Positions 14,685-27,375 of a stretch of 64,000 bases of DNA are shown one piece after another. The position numbers and the translations under genes are program-made. How positions within the stretch are numbered: the first letter of the stretch is position 1; the number at the start of each line of letters is the position of its first letter. The notes beneath the pieces were generated by a model, which saw nothing but the letters and a program-made list of their open reading frames with translations, did no database searches and had not been told where the DNA came from. The DNA is from Bugula neritina (Eukaryota; Bryozoa; Gymnolaemata; Cheilostomatida; Bugulidae), in assembly GCA_964035545.1 (NCBI GenBank), contig OZ037768.1, positions 17,541,875-17,605,874 of the forward strand, given 5' to 3'.

Positions 14685-15030
14685 GTCAATAGAAAAATAC
14701 AAGGCATAATTTTAATAAATTTATATTTTTTCTATATGGTTAAACATTTTTAAATTAATAAGTTGATTTTGCATGTTTTATTTCTAGAAAAAATGCCAAT
14801 TGTTTTTTTAACTAGTCATTGGTAAAATATAAATATAAATTCCTTTAACTGATAAATTATTCAAGTTAAATGAAAGCACTGAGAAACTTGTTTACTCTTG
14901 CTTTCTTTCATTCAAATTATTATAAAAAATCATCATGCACATACAACACTTATTTTCCTGTTGGTTTGTTTTTTGATAATTGTTATTCATTCATTCATTC
15001 ATTCTACGTTATTTATACTTTGTTGTGTAG

Positions 15031-17058
15031 AGGTAACAGCGTTGAGAGCTCAGATTTCAAAGATGAAACAGTACTCTCTGGTGCAGGAGAAAATCATCCG
15101 TGAGAGACAGAGAGACGAGTATAATGAACTGGTTCAGAACTTGTTCCACGCCTCAGGCCTCTGTTTAGAATGTTTATGTAAAAATCTTTTATGTATCCCT
15201 CAGTTTTTGTAATTTCAAATCAAAGTGAATCTTATCCCTAATTGCTCTGTATGTTTTTTTCGATCAATCAAGTGTGCTACACGAAAAATAAATAAAGCAT
15301 ACAAAGTCGAAAGTTTTAAACATTTGGCCATTTTATTACAAGTTTATAAATAACTTTATCATTCTTTCACAAAATAAAAGAATTGGAAGAGAAAGAGAGA
15401 CAGATGCAGGAACTAGAAGTTGAGCAGGAGAAGAATTTAAAGTTACATCTGATCACTCAGGAGGAGACAAAGCAGGATGCTAATGTGATAAAGAAACAGC
15501 TGCTGCATGAGAGGTACACAGGCTATTTATAGTTCAACAGATGGTATAGTATAGTAGAACTAATTTATGAGTAGTTATATACAAGTCTAACTGTTTGTAT
15601 CTGATAGAACCACTCCGTGAGTAGTCGAGTACAAATGTTAATATATATGGTAGAAACTAAATTAATTATTATTCCTATTGAAAAAAATTATTCTTTATAT
15701 TCAATATATTGATACAAAATATAATAATCTTAGTTTTGCTGTGAACAAATTTTAATTAAGCTTTGCTGTTATTTGTTATAGTTTTGTTATGTAAATTTTT
15801 ATGCTATTTGTAATTGGCAATTTTTGATAACATACATATACGGGTAGATTTATTTTTTGTCGACATTTAAGGAATTTTTTATTTTCAAAGAACCTGAAAT
15901 TGGGAGCATTTCACCGAGTTGACGAGCTACAAGCACTGGTTTATGATTATGGTGCACTTATTACCCACAATGCACAGTCTGTACAAGCTCACACTGCCCT
16001 GGGTACCATAAAAAATGGAATTAATTTGTCTTGTAAGTTTCAACTAATCAATGCTAACGTAAGAATGAGTGACATATATATTGTTTACTACCATAATTGA
16101 TAATCTCATATATTTCAAACTTCTGGCACTGTTTCTATTGAATCCATATCATTTTAAGCGTAAAATAAACATTTACTTTGCAGTTGATATTTTGCCAGAA
16201 AACTAATGCTAATTTCAGCCTCAGTTGTTCAAATAATTACGCTTTAGTTTGCTTCTAACAAGATCATAACAGATAAAACTCTCTTTTGTTATGAATGCCA
16301 TAGCCAACTCAGAAGTGGTTATGTTAGTTGAAGCTATCTCCTGTTATATATTTAGCAATGCTGCCTAGCAGACCCGTGTCAGCCGTGAGGTCATCTTCTG
16401 CTGCTCCAATCAAAATTCGAGCTGCCATTTCACCAGCAATACATGGCATATTATCTGACACCGGTGTGGCCAACACATCTGTTGCTCTACAGAGATCACC
16501 TAAAATGGTGAGTGGACTTGTGCATTACTTGAAACTTTTCTGTGGTTGGGTAAAAGTTGCTAGTCAACGGGACTATAGTTCTGAATCGCATTCGAAAAGT
16601 AGTTCTAAGTAATAAACCTTATGGCTTTCCATTTTTCTAGAAATGAAATTTGTCATAAAAAGTATTAGTTGGTGAGCAGTCTGAGATGTTTAGAGTTGTA
16701 TGCCCCTGTTTTAAAATTGCAAGTTAAATTTACAATCATGAGATTATAATGTTGGAAAGTAACCTCCATCTTATTCCAGCGTATTTGCTTATAATAGTAA
16801 TGTTTGACTAATTATGCAATCTGGAGTGTTTGGAGTTGCATGCCCTTGTTATAAACTTCCATCTTTAGCTTAATTTCTACATATTATCTTATCCCAGTTT
16901 ATTGGTTTATAATGATATTTTAATTATACAAACAACTGGTCCACTGACAAGGAGGCGAATTGCTGAACAATTTCTCAATGACCTTGAGAAAAGCCCTCAG
17001 GAAACATATGAAACTGTTCAAAAGTTGCACACGAAAAACATGACCTTCATGACATAAA
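15031..17058 (+). CDS. coiled-coil protein, exons partly resolved
   Basis: Plus-strand exon candidates are 15031-15177, about 15384-15512, 15891-16002, 16356-16507 and a terminal piece ending with TAA at 17056-17058. The first two encode heptad-rich, highly charged helices (for example QEKIIRERQRDEYNELVQ and KELEEKERQMQELEVEQEK), typical of coiled coil. Junction 16002/16356 is in phase (phase 1, GTACCA donor, TATTTAG acceptor). The 15177/15384 and 15512/15891 junctions, and the join into the last exon, do not match in phase, so exons are missing or mis-set. The last exon ends around RRRIAEQFLNDLEKSP. I do not recognise the family. The 5' end must lie left of 15031, close to the opposite-strand gene. 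Confidence 0.45.
16675..16930. repeat. intronic direct duplication with acceptor-like tract
   Basis: The block CAGTCTGAGATGTTTAGAGT (16676) recurs as CAATCTGGAGTGTTTGGAGT (16818), followed in each case by ATGCCC(C/T)TGTT. The block TCTTATTCCAGCGTATTTGC (about 16770) recurs as TCTTATCCCAGTTTATTGGT (about 16887). It is therefore a diverged tandem copy of about 120-140 bp, and each copy carries a pyrimidine tract followed by CAG. Confidence 0.65.
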
Positions 17059-17225
17059 GCAGTTTCCCCTTTATGACATCAAAACAACTACAGCAGAATT
17101 CTTCATGACATCACAAAGATCAGAGCTATTTGATTTGCATGACTTTTAGAGTAGAAGTTTTTACTACACCATTTGGCTGCAACCTTACAGATACAATGGC
17201 TCAGAAATAGTATATGTTTATCATA

Positions 17226-17243
17226 TTTATTAATTTATTTATT
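17226..17243 (-). promoter_or_regulatory. poly(A) signals of the modular gene
   Basis: Three overlapping AATAAA hexamers on the minus strand (TTTATT at 17226-17231, 17234-17239 and 17238-17243) lie about 400 bases downstream of the stop codon of the minus-strand modular gene. Placement is typical of a 3' UTR end; cleavage itself cannot be seen. Confidence 0.55.
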
Positions 17244-17638
17244 AATGAACTATTTATTAAAAATATACGCATATAACAATCATCATAGCTGGATATATGA
17301 TAATATTTAGGCCTACTAGTAGTGTAGTTTTACGAATGCAAAACAAAAAATAACACATATATGTGAGCAGATATGGTAATACAAGTGTAATACAAGCTTC
17401 ATTTTCTGTTATGTAACTGAGGGTTCATTCACAGACTGTAGACTTTGTAAAAGTTTGGCACGTTAGATTGACTTCTAGCTTGGTAAAGCTCAACTTTTCA
17501 GTTTGGCTTCAGTTACAATTTATAGACGGGTTACAGAAATAACTAAAGTTTTGTCAGGAGAGATTTCTAGTTAATATAGTACAGTAAAACAGTTCAAGGT
17601 TGTGATATCCCATCCATTCCATAGTACCGATACATTCA

Positions 17639-20600
17639 TTACTGTAGGGAATCTTCTAGCTGCTTTTCAAGTATTTGGCAACGTTGGAGTAAATTACTGG
17701 CAAGTTCTTTTAATTCTCTGACTTGGTCTAATAAATATTTGGGCGAACAGTTTCCTTGAAGGTAAAGAGTTTTGCTTGGTAGAGGAATTGGCTGTGAGGC
17801 TGGTGCTTTTGTCATCTTTTTATACGTTGATAGTGTTTGCTTTGGGATTGTAGGAGTGAGTTGCTTTTTGTTTGGTGTTTCCTTTTGTTTCTGACATGTT
17901 CTCGTTTCATTTATCTGGTTTATCAGAGTCTTTGCGTTACTTAAATTTCTACAAGCACGCATCTTGCTTGTCTTGGTTTGAACAATTTTGATTTTCTTTG
18001 GACCAGGTCTTGAGTTTTTCTCTGTAAGCTTTGCTGCATTAGGTTGCCTTCGGATAAAAGACGTCTTTTCTGTTTTTGGTGGCTCGGTATTTTTTATTTG
18101 CATTTGAGTAGGTTGCTTGGTTGGTTTCAATGGACTTTTGACAGAATTTGTTGCATTTGCTTGGGATTTGAATTTACTCGCCATCGCACTTGTACCATTT
18201 CGTTTTGGCATTAGTGCTTTTCCTTTGGGGCTAAGTTTAGACAAGTTGGTAGCTGGAGGTACAGCTTTAAGTGGTTGAGTAGTGACTGGTCGTTTGTTGA
18301 TGTTAGACGGTGCAGTAGGGAACACTTTATTCTTTTTGGATCCTTTAAAGAAAGACCCGAAAGATGTCAACTTCTTTTTAAAGGATGACTTTGGAGAGAC
18401 CTTGGCTCTATGAGATACTGGCTGGGTTGGTGGAGCATATGATGTACTTGGTCCATCATTATTGTAGTATATTTTAGGAGAGATGGGAGTGTATTTGGTT
18501 AGATATCTATCCATCTCTTTTTTCAGCCAAACATATCCAGCAGCATCCTCTCTGTAAGTAGTTAAAAAATCACATAATTTTAGGGTCTCAGACTTCTAGC
18601 AACTTCAGCAGAAAAGCACCAAATGGAAACAAGTATAATGAGGAAACCAACATTATTCAGGCCACTAATCTGTTTTCATTTCAGTACAGTAGCTCAGTCT
18701 CTGTTGCAAAAACTGCCAATGCCATATTGACCTCCACAATTACAGGAGGAGACACCCTTATCTCTCAGAACAAAATTAGGCTAACAGTTACTTAGTAATA
18801 AAGGTATAGATTAATATAATATAGTAAAGCCATCAACAGACCTTTTATTTTCAGAGTTAGTATCAGAAACAAGAGTTTCATTTGACAGAGGGTAGCCATA
18901 AGCATCTCTCCCGTCACCATGGTTACCATTACTTGTCTCATTCCAGTGTTTTGGAGTTGTTCTACAGATAAAGCTTCAAAATTATTCTTGTTGTTTGCTG
19001 CGGAAAATATTATTTTTGTTTTGTAAATAGTTCACTTTGCAAAGAAATAGAGTTAGATCATTTTAATTGCTTTCTAGCTGTGCATTTTATATAATCAGAA
19101 CTTTCAGCCATTGTAAGCAATTTTTTGAGTAAAAAAATTTTTGTAGTGTACAGCATTAATTAAGATAGTTTTATATAAAGTTAACACAGTATATATATTC
19201 AACTCAAGGCTATATATTCAAATGGGATAATTTAAATAAGAAACTGTTGAACAGAATAACATAGGTTGTCACCTATCACTGGCTGAGTGGACGTTAGAGG
19301 AACTGTTTTCATAAGAAGCAGAATAGTTATATGAGTCATTCACTTTGCTGGTGAAAGCTACTTCAGTCAAGCATTTTCTGGGCACAGCTCTGTAAATAAG
19401 TTTAGCATAATAATTAGTCTACATAATGAATTCAAATATATTCTATATTGTATCATCTTGTGTCATTATATGGTTTTTAAATGTTGGTGTGAGCATGATT
19501 AGTTCATGAAACTACTGGTCTTAAAATTATCACTTCATGGTATATTCAAAAACATAAAAAAGCACCGAAGCTGAATTATCAAATCACCTTTCACCAGCAC
19601 AGATGTTGTGAGAGACAGAACTCTCTTGAGAAAGCAGATAGTCGTGTGGATTATTTCTTCTGCTGTTAGATCTATCACTCGTTTCAGTCCAGTAGTTACT
19701 TAGAACTATTCTGTTAATTATATTAATTGTATGTTTTGAATATCAAATTTACAATGTGGCAAGCTAATTTCCTATTCAGCCTTGGCTGATTTTCAAACTT
19801 TTTGCAAAGATATTATAATGTTTTTATGTTGTGCTTTTTTAACGCTTGTGGCAATAGCAAAGCTTTCTTTATAAATACAGCTACAAACATTTCGTTTTCT
19901 GTTGTCGCTAATCCTTGCAAATCATAACCAAATTCTAATAAGTTTTCCAATGAATTTTATTCAAAGTAAACGTTACAGCTAATTTGCAGCTATCTGCTTG
20001 ATCAACAACATAATTATGTGAAACTAGAAAATGTTCAAATATTCATTCACTTACCTTTTCTCTTGGGAGTTGTCCTCACTACTTGATCTCTTATAAGTTA
20101 TTTCACTGACCAACTGGTCACCATATTCAGGGTTGTAGCGATCATGTTGTTGATAAGATTCACCTGAGTTTATAACTTCAAGGAAAGTGGCAGGAGCCAA
20201 ACTACCAAATATATTACCCAGTGTTGAGTTATATACAAGCAGAATTTTGTAATATTAAATCTCATCCCATGCACAAGTTGTGTTTTCACATAAATCTTTT
20301 TGTATTAATTGCTCTCAACATAGGCCTTATACATGTAAAAATAATTTAGCATATCAAAATTTATATAATATAAACAAAATAAAATGAAGTTGATGAGTCA
20401 CCTTTCACCAGCAAAATACTCATCGGTTACGGAAATCTCATCAGAGAGCAGAGAGGTGAGAAGATAATTCCCTCTGTTAACCTTAGTCCAGTGTTTAAGA
20501 GGGGCTCTAAAGGTAACACACTCATGCAAATAGTCAATTCATGTTTATTTGTTTGAGAAATCAAGCAATAAGAACGTTTAGAGGTAAACACTTAGTTACA

Positions 20601-22510
20601 ATGAATTTAAGTATCTTTAGTTTTTTTTTATTCAACTGGTAAAATATGTTTAGCAGATTTTCCTACTTAATATCACAAAGTTTATAGTAATAATAACTTT
20701 ATTAGCTACAAAAATTTAAGCTTTTGAATTACCAATTAAATTATAGCTGCAGCTAGCTAATTAAAGCTCACCTTTTCCTTTGAGAGGTTTCATCACCAAA
20801 GCTTGGCATCTCATCTTGTGTGTCTCCATCTGTCACCTGTTCATTGCCATGTTGGTCATAGACACCTCTGGGTTCCACACACTCTCTATCATAAAACTCT
20901 CCAATATGTGGATCTCTTAAACCAGCCACTCGAGTTGACCTACTAGTCACATATATTTTACTCTTAATGGCAGTTTTGAAAAAATGTAATAAACAACAGT
21001 ATTTTGTGAAATACATTTGATAAAGTTTAGAAACTTTTGGTAACTTATGCATAGAAGACAACTATCAAAAGTTTTAACAAACATATAAAGAATTATAGAA
21101 GATTTTTCTCTTGATTTTATGTCACACCTTATATAATCTGATGATTAACTTATTATTTGATTTATGGAAAGCTCACCTTCCTGCATTAGCATTCAGTTTT
21201 TTGAGATCCTCTTCGGCAGCAAGTCTCCGGAGTAACTTGGTGTACCTCTCTATGAAATTCTGGCCCGGTACTTCTTCATTCACATCTTCTAGAAATGATC
21301 TGTAAGGACAGTTTAATTTCATGTAGCTAACTGCCTTAGTGTCTAGCTTCTGTCTAGAAAGTAACAGCTTTAGCTGCTCAAATGGCTATCAGAAAAAATT
21401 ATCTTCTTGTTGTAACAATAATGGAGTAGGTATACAACATGTGACCATGTTTCTATACATTATGCAGTTTCTTTGCTCATTGCCATACAAACGTTCTCTT
21501 CCGATTATAAATACTCATATATATGTAAGGAATACCAACTGTCGCTCATCTACAAACTAGTCTCACTCACTTAGAGTTACTAGTATCACTGGCACAGCTT
21601 CTATCATTAGTTAGCATTTCATCATTTTCAAGAGACAATCTTTCTTCACGGTCTCCATCAAATGACTTCATCCAACAGTATCTGGGGAAGCTCCTGTAAA
21701 CAAGCAAAAACATGTCATTATTTTCAAAATGTGGTCACAAAAGGATAAAACCAAATGCTAGCTAACTAAAAGGCTCAAACCAGACACTACCTTGGCTATA
21801 AAGACAAACGCTAACTCGTGTGCTGATCAGACGAAAGTTAGAGGCTTATGAAGTTCAGAGTTGTCATACCTCTGTTTAGTGTTGAGTCTCTTTCCATTGG
21901 ATAATTCTTCCTGTGCCACTTTGTACAGAGTCTGGTCATATGTGTCAGCAAATGCCTGAAAGAGCTCTTCAGACCTCTGGGAACTGCATTCAGCCAGGCT
22001 ATTAGGTTGAATAAGGTATATTTATAGAGACTCAGTATGTAAAATCATTGTAAGGTCAGATAAGCAGAAGTGGCTCATCTTGTCATCCAATGAATTTAAT
22101 AGTGTTCGGAAGTCACTGATAATTCATTAATTCATTAGAAATATGAAAATTTTCTTTTAATTTATAACTGACTTATAATGTTACATGGTAAATGAGATAT
22201 GTGTGATGGTGACCTTCGATATATTATGTAGTTTATAGGCAAAGATGAATAACTCATCACTTATAAAGATTGCTTGTCTCTGCAATATTGAAGGCCTATT
22301 TTATAACCTTTAGCACCCTAATTAAAGACAACTACTCAGGCTATACAGGCGTGTGTATGTACTAAATAACAAAACTGTAAAATACATTAACTAAGTATAG
22401 GGTGATCTCCTTATGTGGATACATATAAGAACTCTCTCGCACCTTTCTGTACTCAGATTTCTTAGTGGTACATTCCCAGCAGATGCTCTACTAAATATTC
22501 TTCCAAACAT
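17639..22510 (-). CDS. modular repeat protein, all introns phase 2
   Basis: Eleven minus-strand exons join in one frame to give about 712 aa: 22443-22510 (ATG at 22508-22510), 21870-21998, 21571-21693, 21177-21299, 20772-20942, 20402-20506, 20055-20201, 19588-19710, 19273-19389, 18842-18961 and 17639-18551 (TAA). Every intron is phase 2, usually splitting an Arg or Ser codon, so each internal exon is a multiple of three. Exons at 18842, 19588 and 20402, and more weakly 19273 and 21571, encode versions of one ~35-40-residue module: xxPKHWTE near its start and LLSxExSVS then AGER near its end. The terminal exon gives a ~300-residue basic, Ser/Pro/Lys-rich, probably disordered tail ending in a short helix (LLDQVRELKELASNLLQRC). 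There is no signal peptide or membrane segment. The family is unknown. A broken partial copy lies at 24-27.4 kb. Confidence 0.72.
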
Positions 22511-23370
22511 GTTTCTCAGTGAGTCACCTGTAGATTGTAAATTGAGATGTCTTAAAACAGGTTTTCTACTTCAACAGTTCTCTAATATATGAATAGTTGT
22601 CTGAAACTTAGTCTTTTATGTTTATAGTGTTCTTATAAATAATTGACTACTAAATTGCTTCCAAAGTGTAAGCTGCTTGAGAAAAGTATTTAACAGTGAT
22701 TAGAAGTTTAGAGTTATTGCTGGAATCAGAACATGGCTTGAAATCTACAGAGTCTTCCATTGATTTCTTTGCAAAAATATTTTTTATAATAATAGAATTG
22801 CAAAAGATAAGTAAATTAAAACCAAATAATTGATATATGTTTGAAAAACTACTTGGTACTCACCTAACTGCAGGCAGTATGAGGAGATAACTCTAACTTT
22901 AATTTGTAGAAGTAATACAGTAAATATATAATAACAAGATACAGTAATAAGAGAACAATATTCAGCGCATAGGATTAGCATAAAATATGATAACTAGTTT
23001 TGACAGTAGAACAGGATAAAGTGAGAAATCGTGAGACTTCACAACAATCAATGATTATTAAGTTGTGTATTGTTGGCTTAATGGTACATTCCTGGTATTT
23101 TTTTAGTAATTATGGCTGCTAGTAAAAAGGAATTCACTTAAACTAATTGGTTACCTATTAGAATATTTCAATTTATAGTTGAATAAATTGTTGTACAATA
23201 ATTTAATGATCGATTATAAAAACCATAACATGTGAATAATTATTATATAAATGTTGGTTATGTTATACAATAATATTAAGTTTATAGTATTTTTTATTAG
23301 CAAAGCATTTTTTGGTTATAAAAGTGCAGAGTTGCTGTTGCTTTGATTAGCCTTAGTTTTAACACAATTA
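22511..23370. other. upstream region of the modular gene
   Basis: Sequence 5' of the start codon at 22510 on the minus strand. An acceptor-like CTACAG lies just upstream of the ATG, so a 5' UTR intron is possible. The part at 22970-23105 is duplicated in the same orientation at 27255-27375. No promoter element can be assigned with confidence. Confidence 0.45.
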
Positions 23371-23383
23371 TTGCTATTTCAGG

Positions 23384-23508
23384 TTATCTGGCTGGGTGGT
23401 GTGTTATAGTGTTGAGTTTACCTACTGGTGCAATTTCGGCTATAGTGCGCCTGCTTGCAAGCCAGAGGTCTGTAGTTCGAATCCCAGTGGGGGCCACAAC
23501 TTTACAGA
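23384..23508 (+). repeat. tRNA-derived sequence (tRNA-Ala-like pseudogene or SINE)
   Basis: A tRNA-like 3' half is clear: GCGCCTGCTTGCAAGCCAGA with TGC in the anticodon position, then a B box GTTCGAATCC and an end GGGGGCCA. The D-arm region (GGCTGGGTGGTGT) is separated from it by about 30 extra bases, so no functional cloverleaf forms. It is either a decayed tRNA gene or the head of a SINE. Confidence 0.6.
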
Positions 23509-24239
23509 TGCAGCTTTCCAAAATTATAATTTTTAAAATAGTTTTGTTTATATAACAACTTTTTTCTTAAGTCAAGTATACATGGCATACCAGTGTTTTC
23601 CACAGACTCTTTCTTAAATGTATCAGAATGATTGGCTTCTTAGCTACTTTACTACATTGCATAAATGTCCCTATGTATTGTGTATTATAAGTATTATGAT
23701 GGTAAACAGTTTATATGAAGAGAGCAGAGGCATTTTTTAAAAAACAACAACCACACTCATTTTCAAGAGATAATTTTATGTTTATATTTATTCTTTATAT
23801 TTATAATACAGTTTATTTAGTTATGGAAAGATTTACGTAAAACAAATACAAATATTGTTATGACTTATTATAGGTAGTAAATTATATATAATCAGTTTGT
23901 ACACTGATACAGTTTTACAAAATATGCCAACAATAAATAAAGTCTCTGTGAACTCTACAAAAAATAACTATGAAAGAAATTAAGTGGCTGTAGCTATACA
24001 TGATTAAGCAGTGAGTTATAACTAATCAAAATCATTATTTTAGGAAATACCAGTCAAAATTTAAAAAAACTGTCTTCATATAAAGTGATGGTTATGTATG
24101 ATCAACACAGGTAATCTAGCTGAATTCAAAGTTTAGAATCTTAAATTAATACTGTCTTGATAAATCACCATAGTATCTTGTAACTCCGTTAACGTGTAAT
24201 CAAAAAGTCATGCAGAAACAGCTCAGTAAACAACTCAGT

Positions 24240-24640
24240 TTAAAGAGAAAAGCCTGCAGTCCAAAGAGAGTTTAAATTGTTCAAACTAAGACAAGCAAGA
24301 TGCGTGCATGTAGAAATTTAAGTAACACAAAGACTCCGATAAACCAGATAAATCATGGAAACACCAAACAGAAACCAACACATCATTATGATCCTGAAAA
24401 AAGCACCAATGTACAGAAAGATGACAGACACCAGCCTAACAGCAGATTCCTCTACCAAACAAAACTCTGTTTCCTCAAAGAAACTGTTCATCCAAATATT
24501 TGTTGGACTAAGTCAGAGAATTAAAAGAACTTGCCAGTAATTTACTCCAATGTTGCCAAATACTTGAAGAGCAGCTAAAAAACTGCCCAAATCTTGAAGA
24601 GATGAAAAGAAATTTCCAACAGTAATGGCTATGTTAGTAT
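24240..24640 (+). pseudogene. inverted copy of the modular gene's last exon
   Basis: This plus-strand stretch matches the 3' part of the minus-strand exon 17639-18551. The segments TCAAAATTGTTCAAACC and AAGACAAGCAAGATGCGTGC are mirrored here as TTTAAATTGTTCAAACT and AAGACAAGCAAGATGCGTGC. The C-terminal helix-coding part (GAATTAAAAGAACTTGCCAG) is followed by CAACAGTAATG, as in the parent gene. Internal deletions and frame changes break the reading frame into short pieces. It faces the opposite way to the parent and to the other fragments at 26.3 and 27.3 kb. Confidence 0.82.
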
Positions 24641-26339
24641 TGGCACCATGTTGTAGTGGATGAACTATATGATTAAGATGAACCAACATGCTATACAGAC
24701 TATAATATAACTCTGTTGACAAAACAGAATCACTAGATTTGATTTGGCAGGTGCAAATGCATTCTGACTTTAATTCTAGTTGACTTGGGACACCCTGCAT
24801 AAACAAAATAACACAAACACAAAGAATTATAAAAATCAGAAGAATTCTTTGCTAGAATTAAATTTATATCTTTATTCTTTAGTTACAATACTTGCATTTT
24901 TTAGTAAAGTTATAAGAGGTACGTATTCCTATAATGCATTTGTGTGATTTAACATGTCAAACATGCAATGTTCCATATGTTCTGTGAAAACATGACTGGG
25001 TATGTTTGACTAAAAAAAAAGATTGATGGATATCTGACCACATGTTCTCCAAACTCACCAAATGTCTATTTTGGCAACAAAGAGTCAAGCACATCATGGA
25101 CCTCAAAGAATAAAACAACATCACAGGCATTTGATGGAAACAATATTTCTCAAAAATTGTTTTTAAAAGAAAAATTAGCATCTTTTGAGTCTTTTCTTAC
25201 TGACCAACCTAGAAGAACTCAACTATTTTGCTGAGCATTATATAACTACAAAGCAACACTTAGGCCATATATCACTCAAAGGTACACCTATAGATTCACC
25301 AACTTTCTACACCTATGTCCCAAAAGTGTGCCTTAAAAGGGAAATGGTGTGACTGAGATGACACAAAAGTTTAAATCTCAAGCAAAAACACTGTTAGAAG
25401 TCAAAGAAGAAGTTCTAGTGTGCCAAATCATCTGAAAGTGTGTGGAAATAAACTTTTTAGAATCTGGAAGGATATAGCTAATCAATTGCAGCAAATAGAA
25501 AAAGTTTTGCATTGAATCATAAAGTCACATGCAAAAGACAAACCAGTTAAGGAAAAAAACCTTAATATCTAAAAACACTTTTTAATTGAAAACAAACAAA
25601 ATGCATGCTTTAAAAATGAAAGAAGCAATAATAAACTACAAATCAATAATATTATTAAACGGGGACCCAAACACACCCTACCACTCTTAAGATGAGGAAA
25701 CAACCAACAATGTCACAGCTAATTTTATTACTAAACAAAGCACTACTGGGTAAAGACTCTTGTCTGTATCTGCACATTTTTAAACCAAATAAATAGAGAA
25801 ACTAAGCTTTAGATAATTTACTGCAGCATTTTTGATAAGTTGAGTACATTCCAGGAGTTGCGTCTTTGTATCATAACCTACTATCAACTGTTTTGATATT
25901 AAAGAATGTTTGTAGTTGTCCTCACTCCTTCATCTTTCCTCAGGGTTTACTTTATTCACTGCTTGATTGTCATAATCAAGGTCATACAGATACTAACCAA
26001 TCACGTTTGTAAAAGGTCCATCTTTTCTTCTAAGGAAATAATATAAATCATCATTAAAGAATAAATATATCCAAGTATTTACTGTATATATATTGCAATA
26101 AACAACACTGCGACATATACAGACATATCACTATAGAGTACTTTTATGTCAAGGTCTTAGTACTTAGTTATTCGTTTAATACTTTTTTATGCTCGATTTG
26201 TTAACAATTATATATAAAATATGGCATCAGTTGTTATATAATATAACATATATAAACATCAGTTATGAAAGTATAATGTGTGTATGTACTAGTTATTAAT
26301 ATAACTGTAAGGTAACTCAATGGGTTATTCTCATTATGT
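24641..26339. other. duplicated, unassigned AT-rich sequence
   Basis: It lies between the inverted last-exon copy and the first-exon copy of the modular gene. A short stretch near 25915-25960 (GTTGTCCTCACTCCTTCATC) resembles exon 20055-20201 of the parent (GTTGTCCTCACTACTTGATC), so part of it probably belongs to the same degraded duplicate. No intact exon was found. Confidence 0.4.
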
Positions 26340-26460
26340 ATATATAGGAACTCTCTCTCACCTTTCTGTACTCAGATTTCTTAGTGGTACATCCCCAGCA
26401 GATGCTCTACTAAATATTCTCCCAAACATGTCTGTCAGTCAGTCAACTACAGATTGTAAA
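26340..26460 (-). pseudogene. copy of the modular gene's first coding exon
   Basis: It carries the same ATG-initiated reading frame as exon 22443-22510: ATG at 26427-26429, with one changed residue in the 22 codons, and the donor GTGAGA is retained. Flanking sequence on both sides also matches the parent in the same orientation. The rest of the gene is scrambled or missing, so it is treated as pseudogene debris. A short new transcript cannot be excluded. Confidence 0.72.
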
Positions 26461-26692
26461 AGACAATATAGAGCCAACAAAATAGTTGTTATTTCTTCTG
26501 TATAAATTAATAGTTTTTTTTAATTTACAAATAAAATGTTGCCCCATTTTTAAACTTTATGTTTGCTTAAGATATTATCTAGCGACAAATTTTAGCAGCA
26601 ATAGCTAGCTTTTTGCTGTTGAAAAGGCTATTAAAGCTCATTGCTATTTAATTGCTGGGTAAAAAGTCCGGGAAGCATATAAAAAATTTTTA

Positions 26693-26930
26693 TATGGAGC
26701 AGCCATGATCTAAGGGTTACAGCACTGGCTTAGTAAACACTAAGTCATGGGTTCGAACATGCAGTAATGATGCTAGGAAGAGCATTCAGTCATAGTTGCT
26801 CCTGTGCCACATTCGAATAAGTCATTAGCCTGCTTTAAAAACCCTTTCCGTCAGGGGTTTTCTCACAGAGATATAGTGACTATATAATAAACTTGAGTGA
26901 GCTTTTATATATATAAAAGATTTTTTGTCC
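26693..26930 (+). repeat. tRNA-headed SINE-like repeat
   Basis: A tRNA-like head is followed by a non-tRNA body. An A-box-like GATCTAAGGGTTACAGCAC is followed by a short stem CTTAGT/ACTAAG and a B box GGGTTCGAAC. The body of about 160 bp holds CATTCGAATAAGTC and CCCTTTCCGTCAGGGG. A (TA)-rich 3' end follows. Single copy in this window, so the call rests on structure. Confidence 0.45.
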
Positions 26931-27254
26931 TTCTGTCTAAACAAAGCCATAACTTACCAAATCTGTGCTGGAACACATCTGATCTAAGTTGACGTATGCA
27001 TTTGCTGCTGCTTATAACTCATGGCTTTTTCTATGATGATGCTTTCGGTGCCTTTTCATAGCAGCAAATTAAATTTATTATTGTAGTGTCATATCGGAAT
27101 TTCTGCAGGATTTCTAGCTAAATCAGGCAGAGAGTGCTATACTATATTTCCTGCAGCTGCAATTCAACAACTTGTAATATATTAGTCCATGTGTAGAAGC
27201 GCAATACAGCCAATATTCAATAAGACACAGTAGTTACAAAATTAGCCTAAAATA

Positions 27255-27375
27255 TTATATCTATAGCTTTGACAGTAAAACAAAATGAAACGAGAAATTG
27301 TGAGACTTGTAAACAATCAAAGATTATCAAATTATAGTGTATTGTTGACTTAATGATACATTCTTGTAATTATTA
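27255..27375. repeat. copy of the sequence at 22970-23105
   Basis: TGACAGTAAAACAAAATGAA(A)CGAGAAAT followed by GTGAGACTT and TGTATTGTTGACTTAATG matches 22995-23090 in the same orientation with scattered changes. It marks the right-hand edge of the duplicated modular-gene segment; the Ty3/Gypsy remnant begins about 300 bp further on. Confidence 0.7.

Noticed and set aside
14336-14753. His-Ala-Arg-Thr and Cys-Val-Arg-Ala ORFs
   Set aside because: Generated by the TGCG/TG microsatellite on the two strands.
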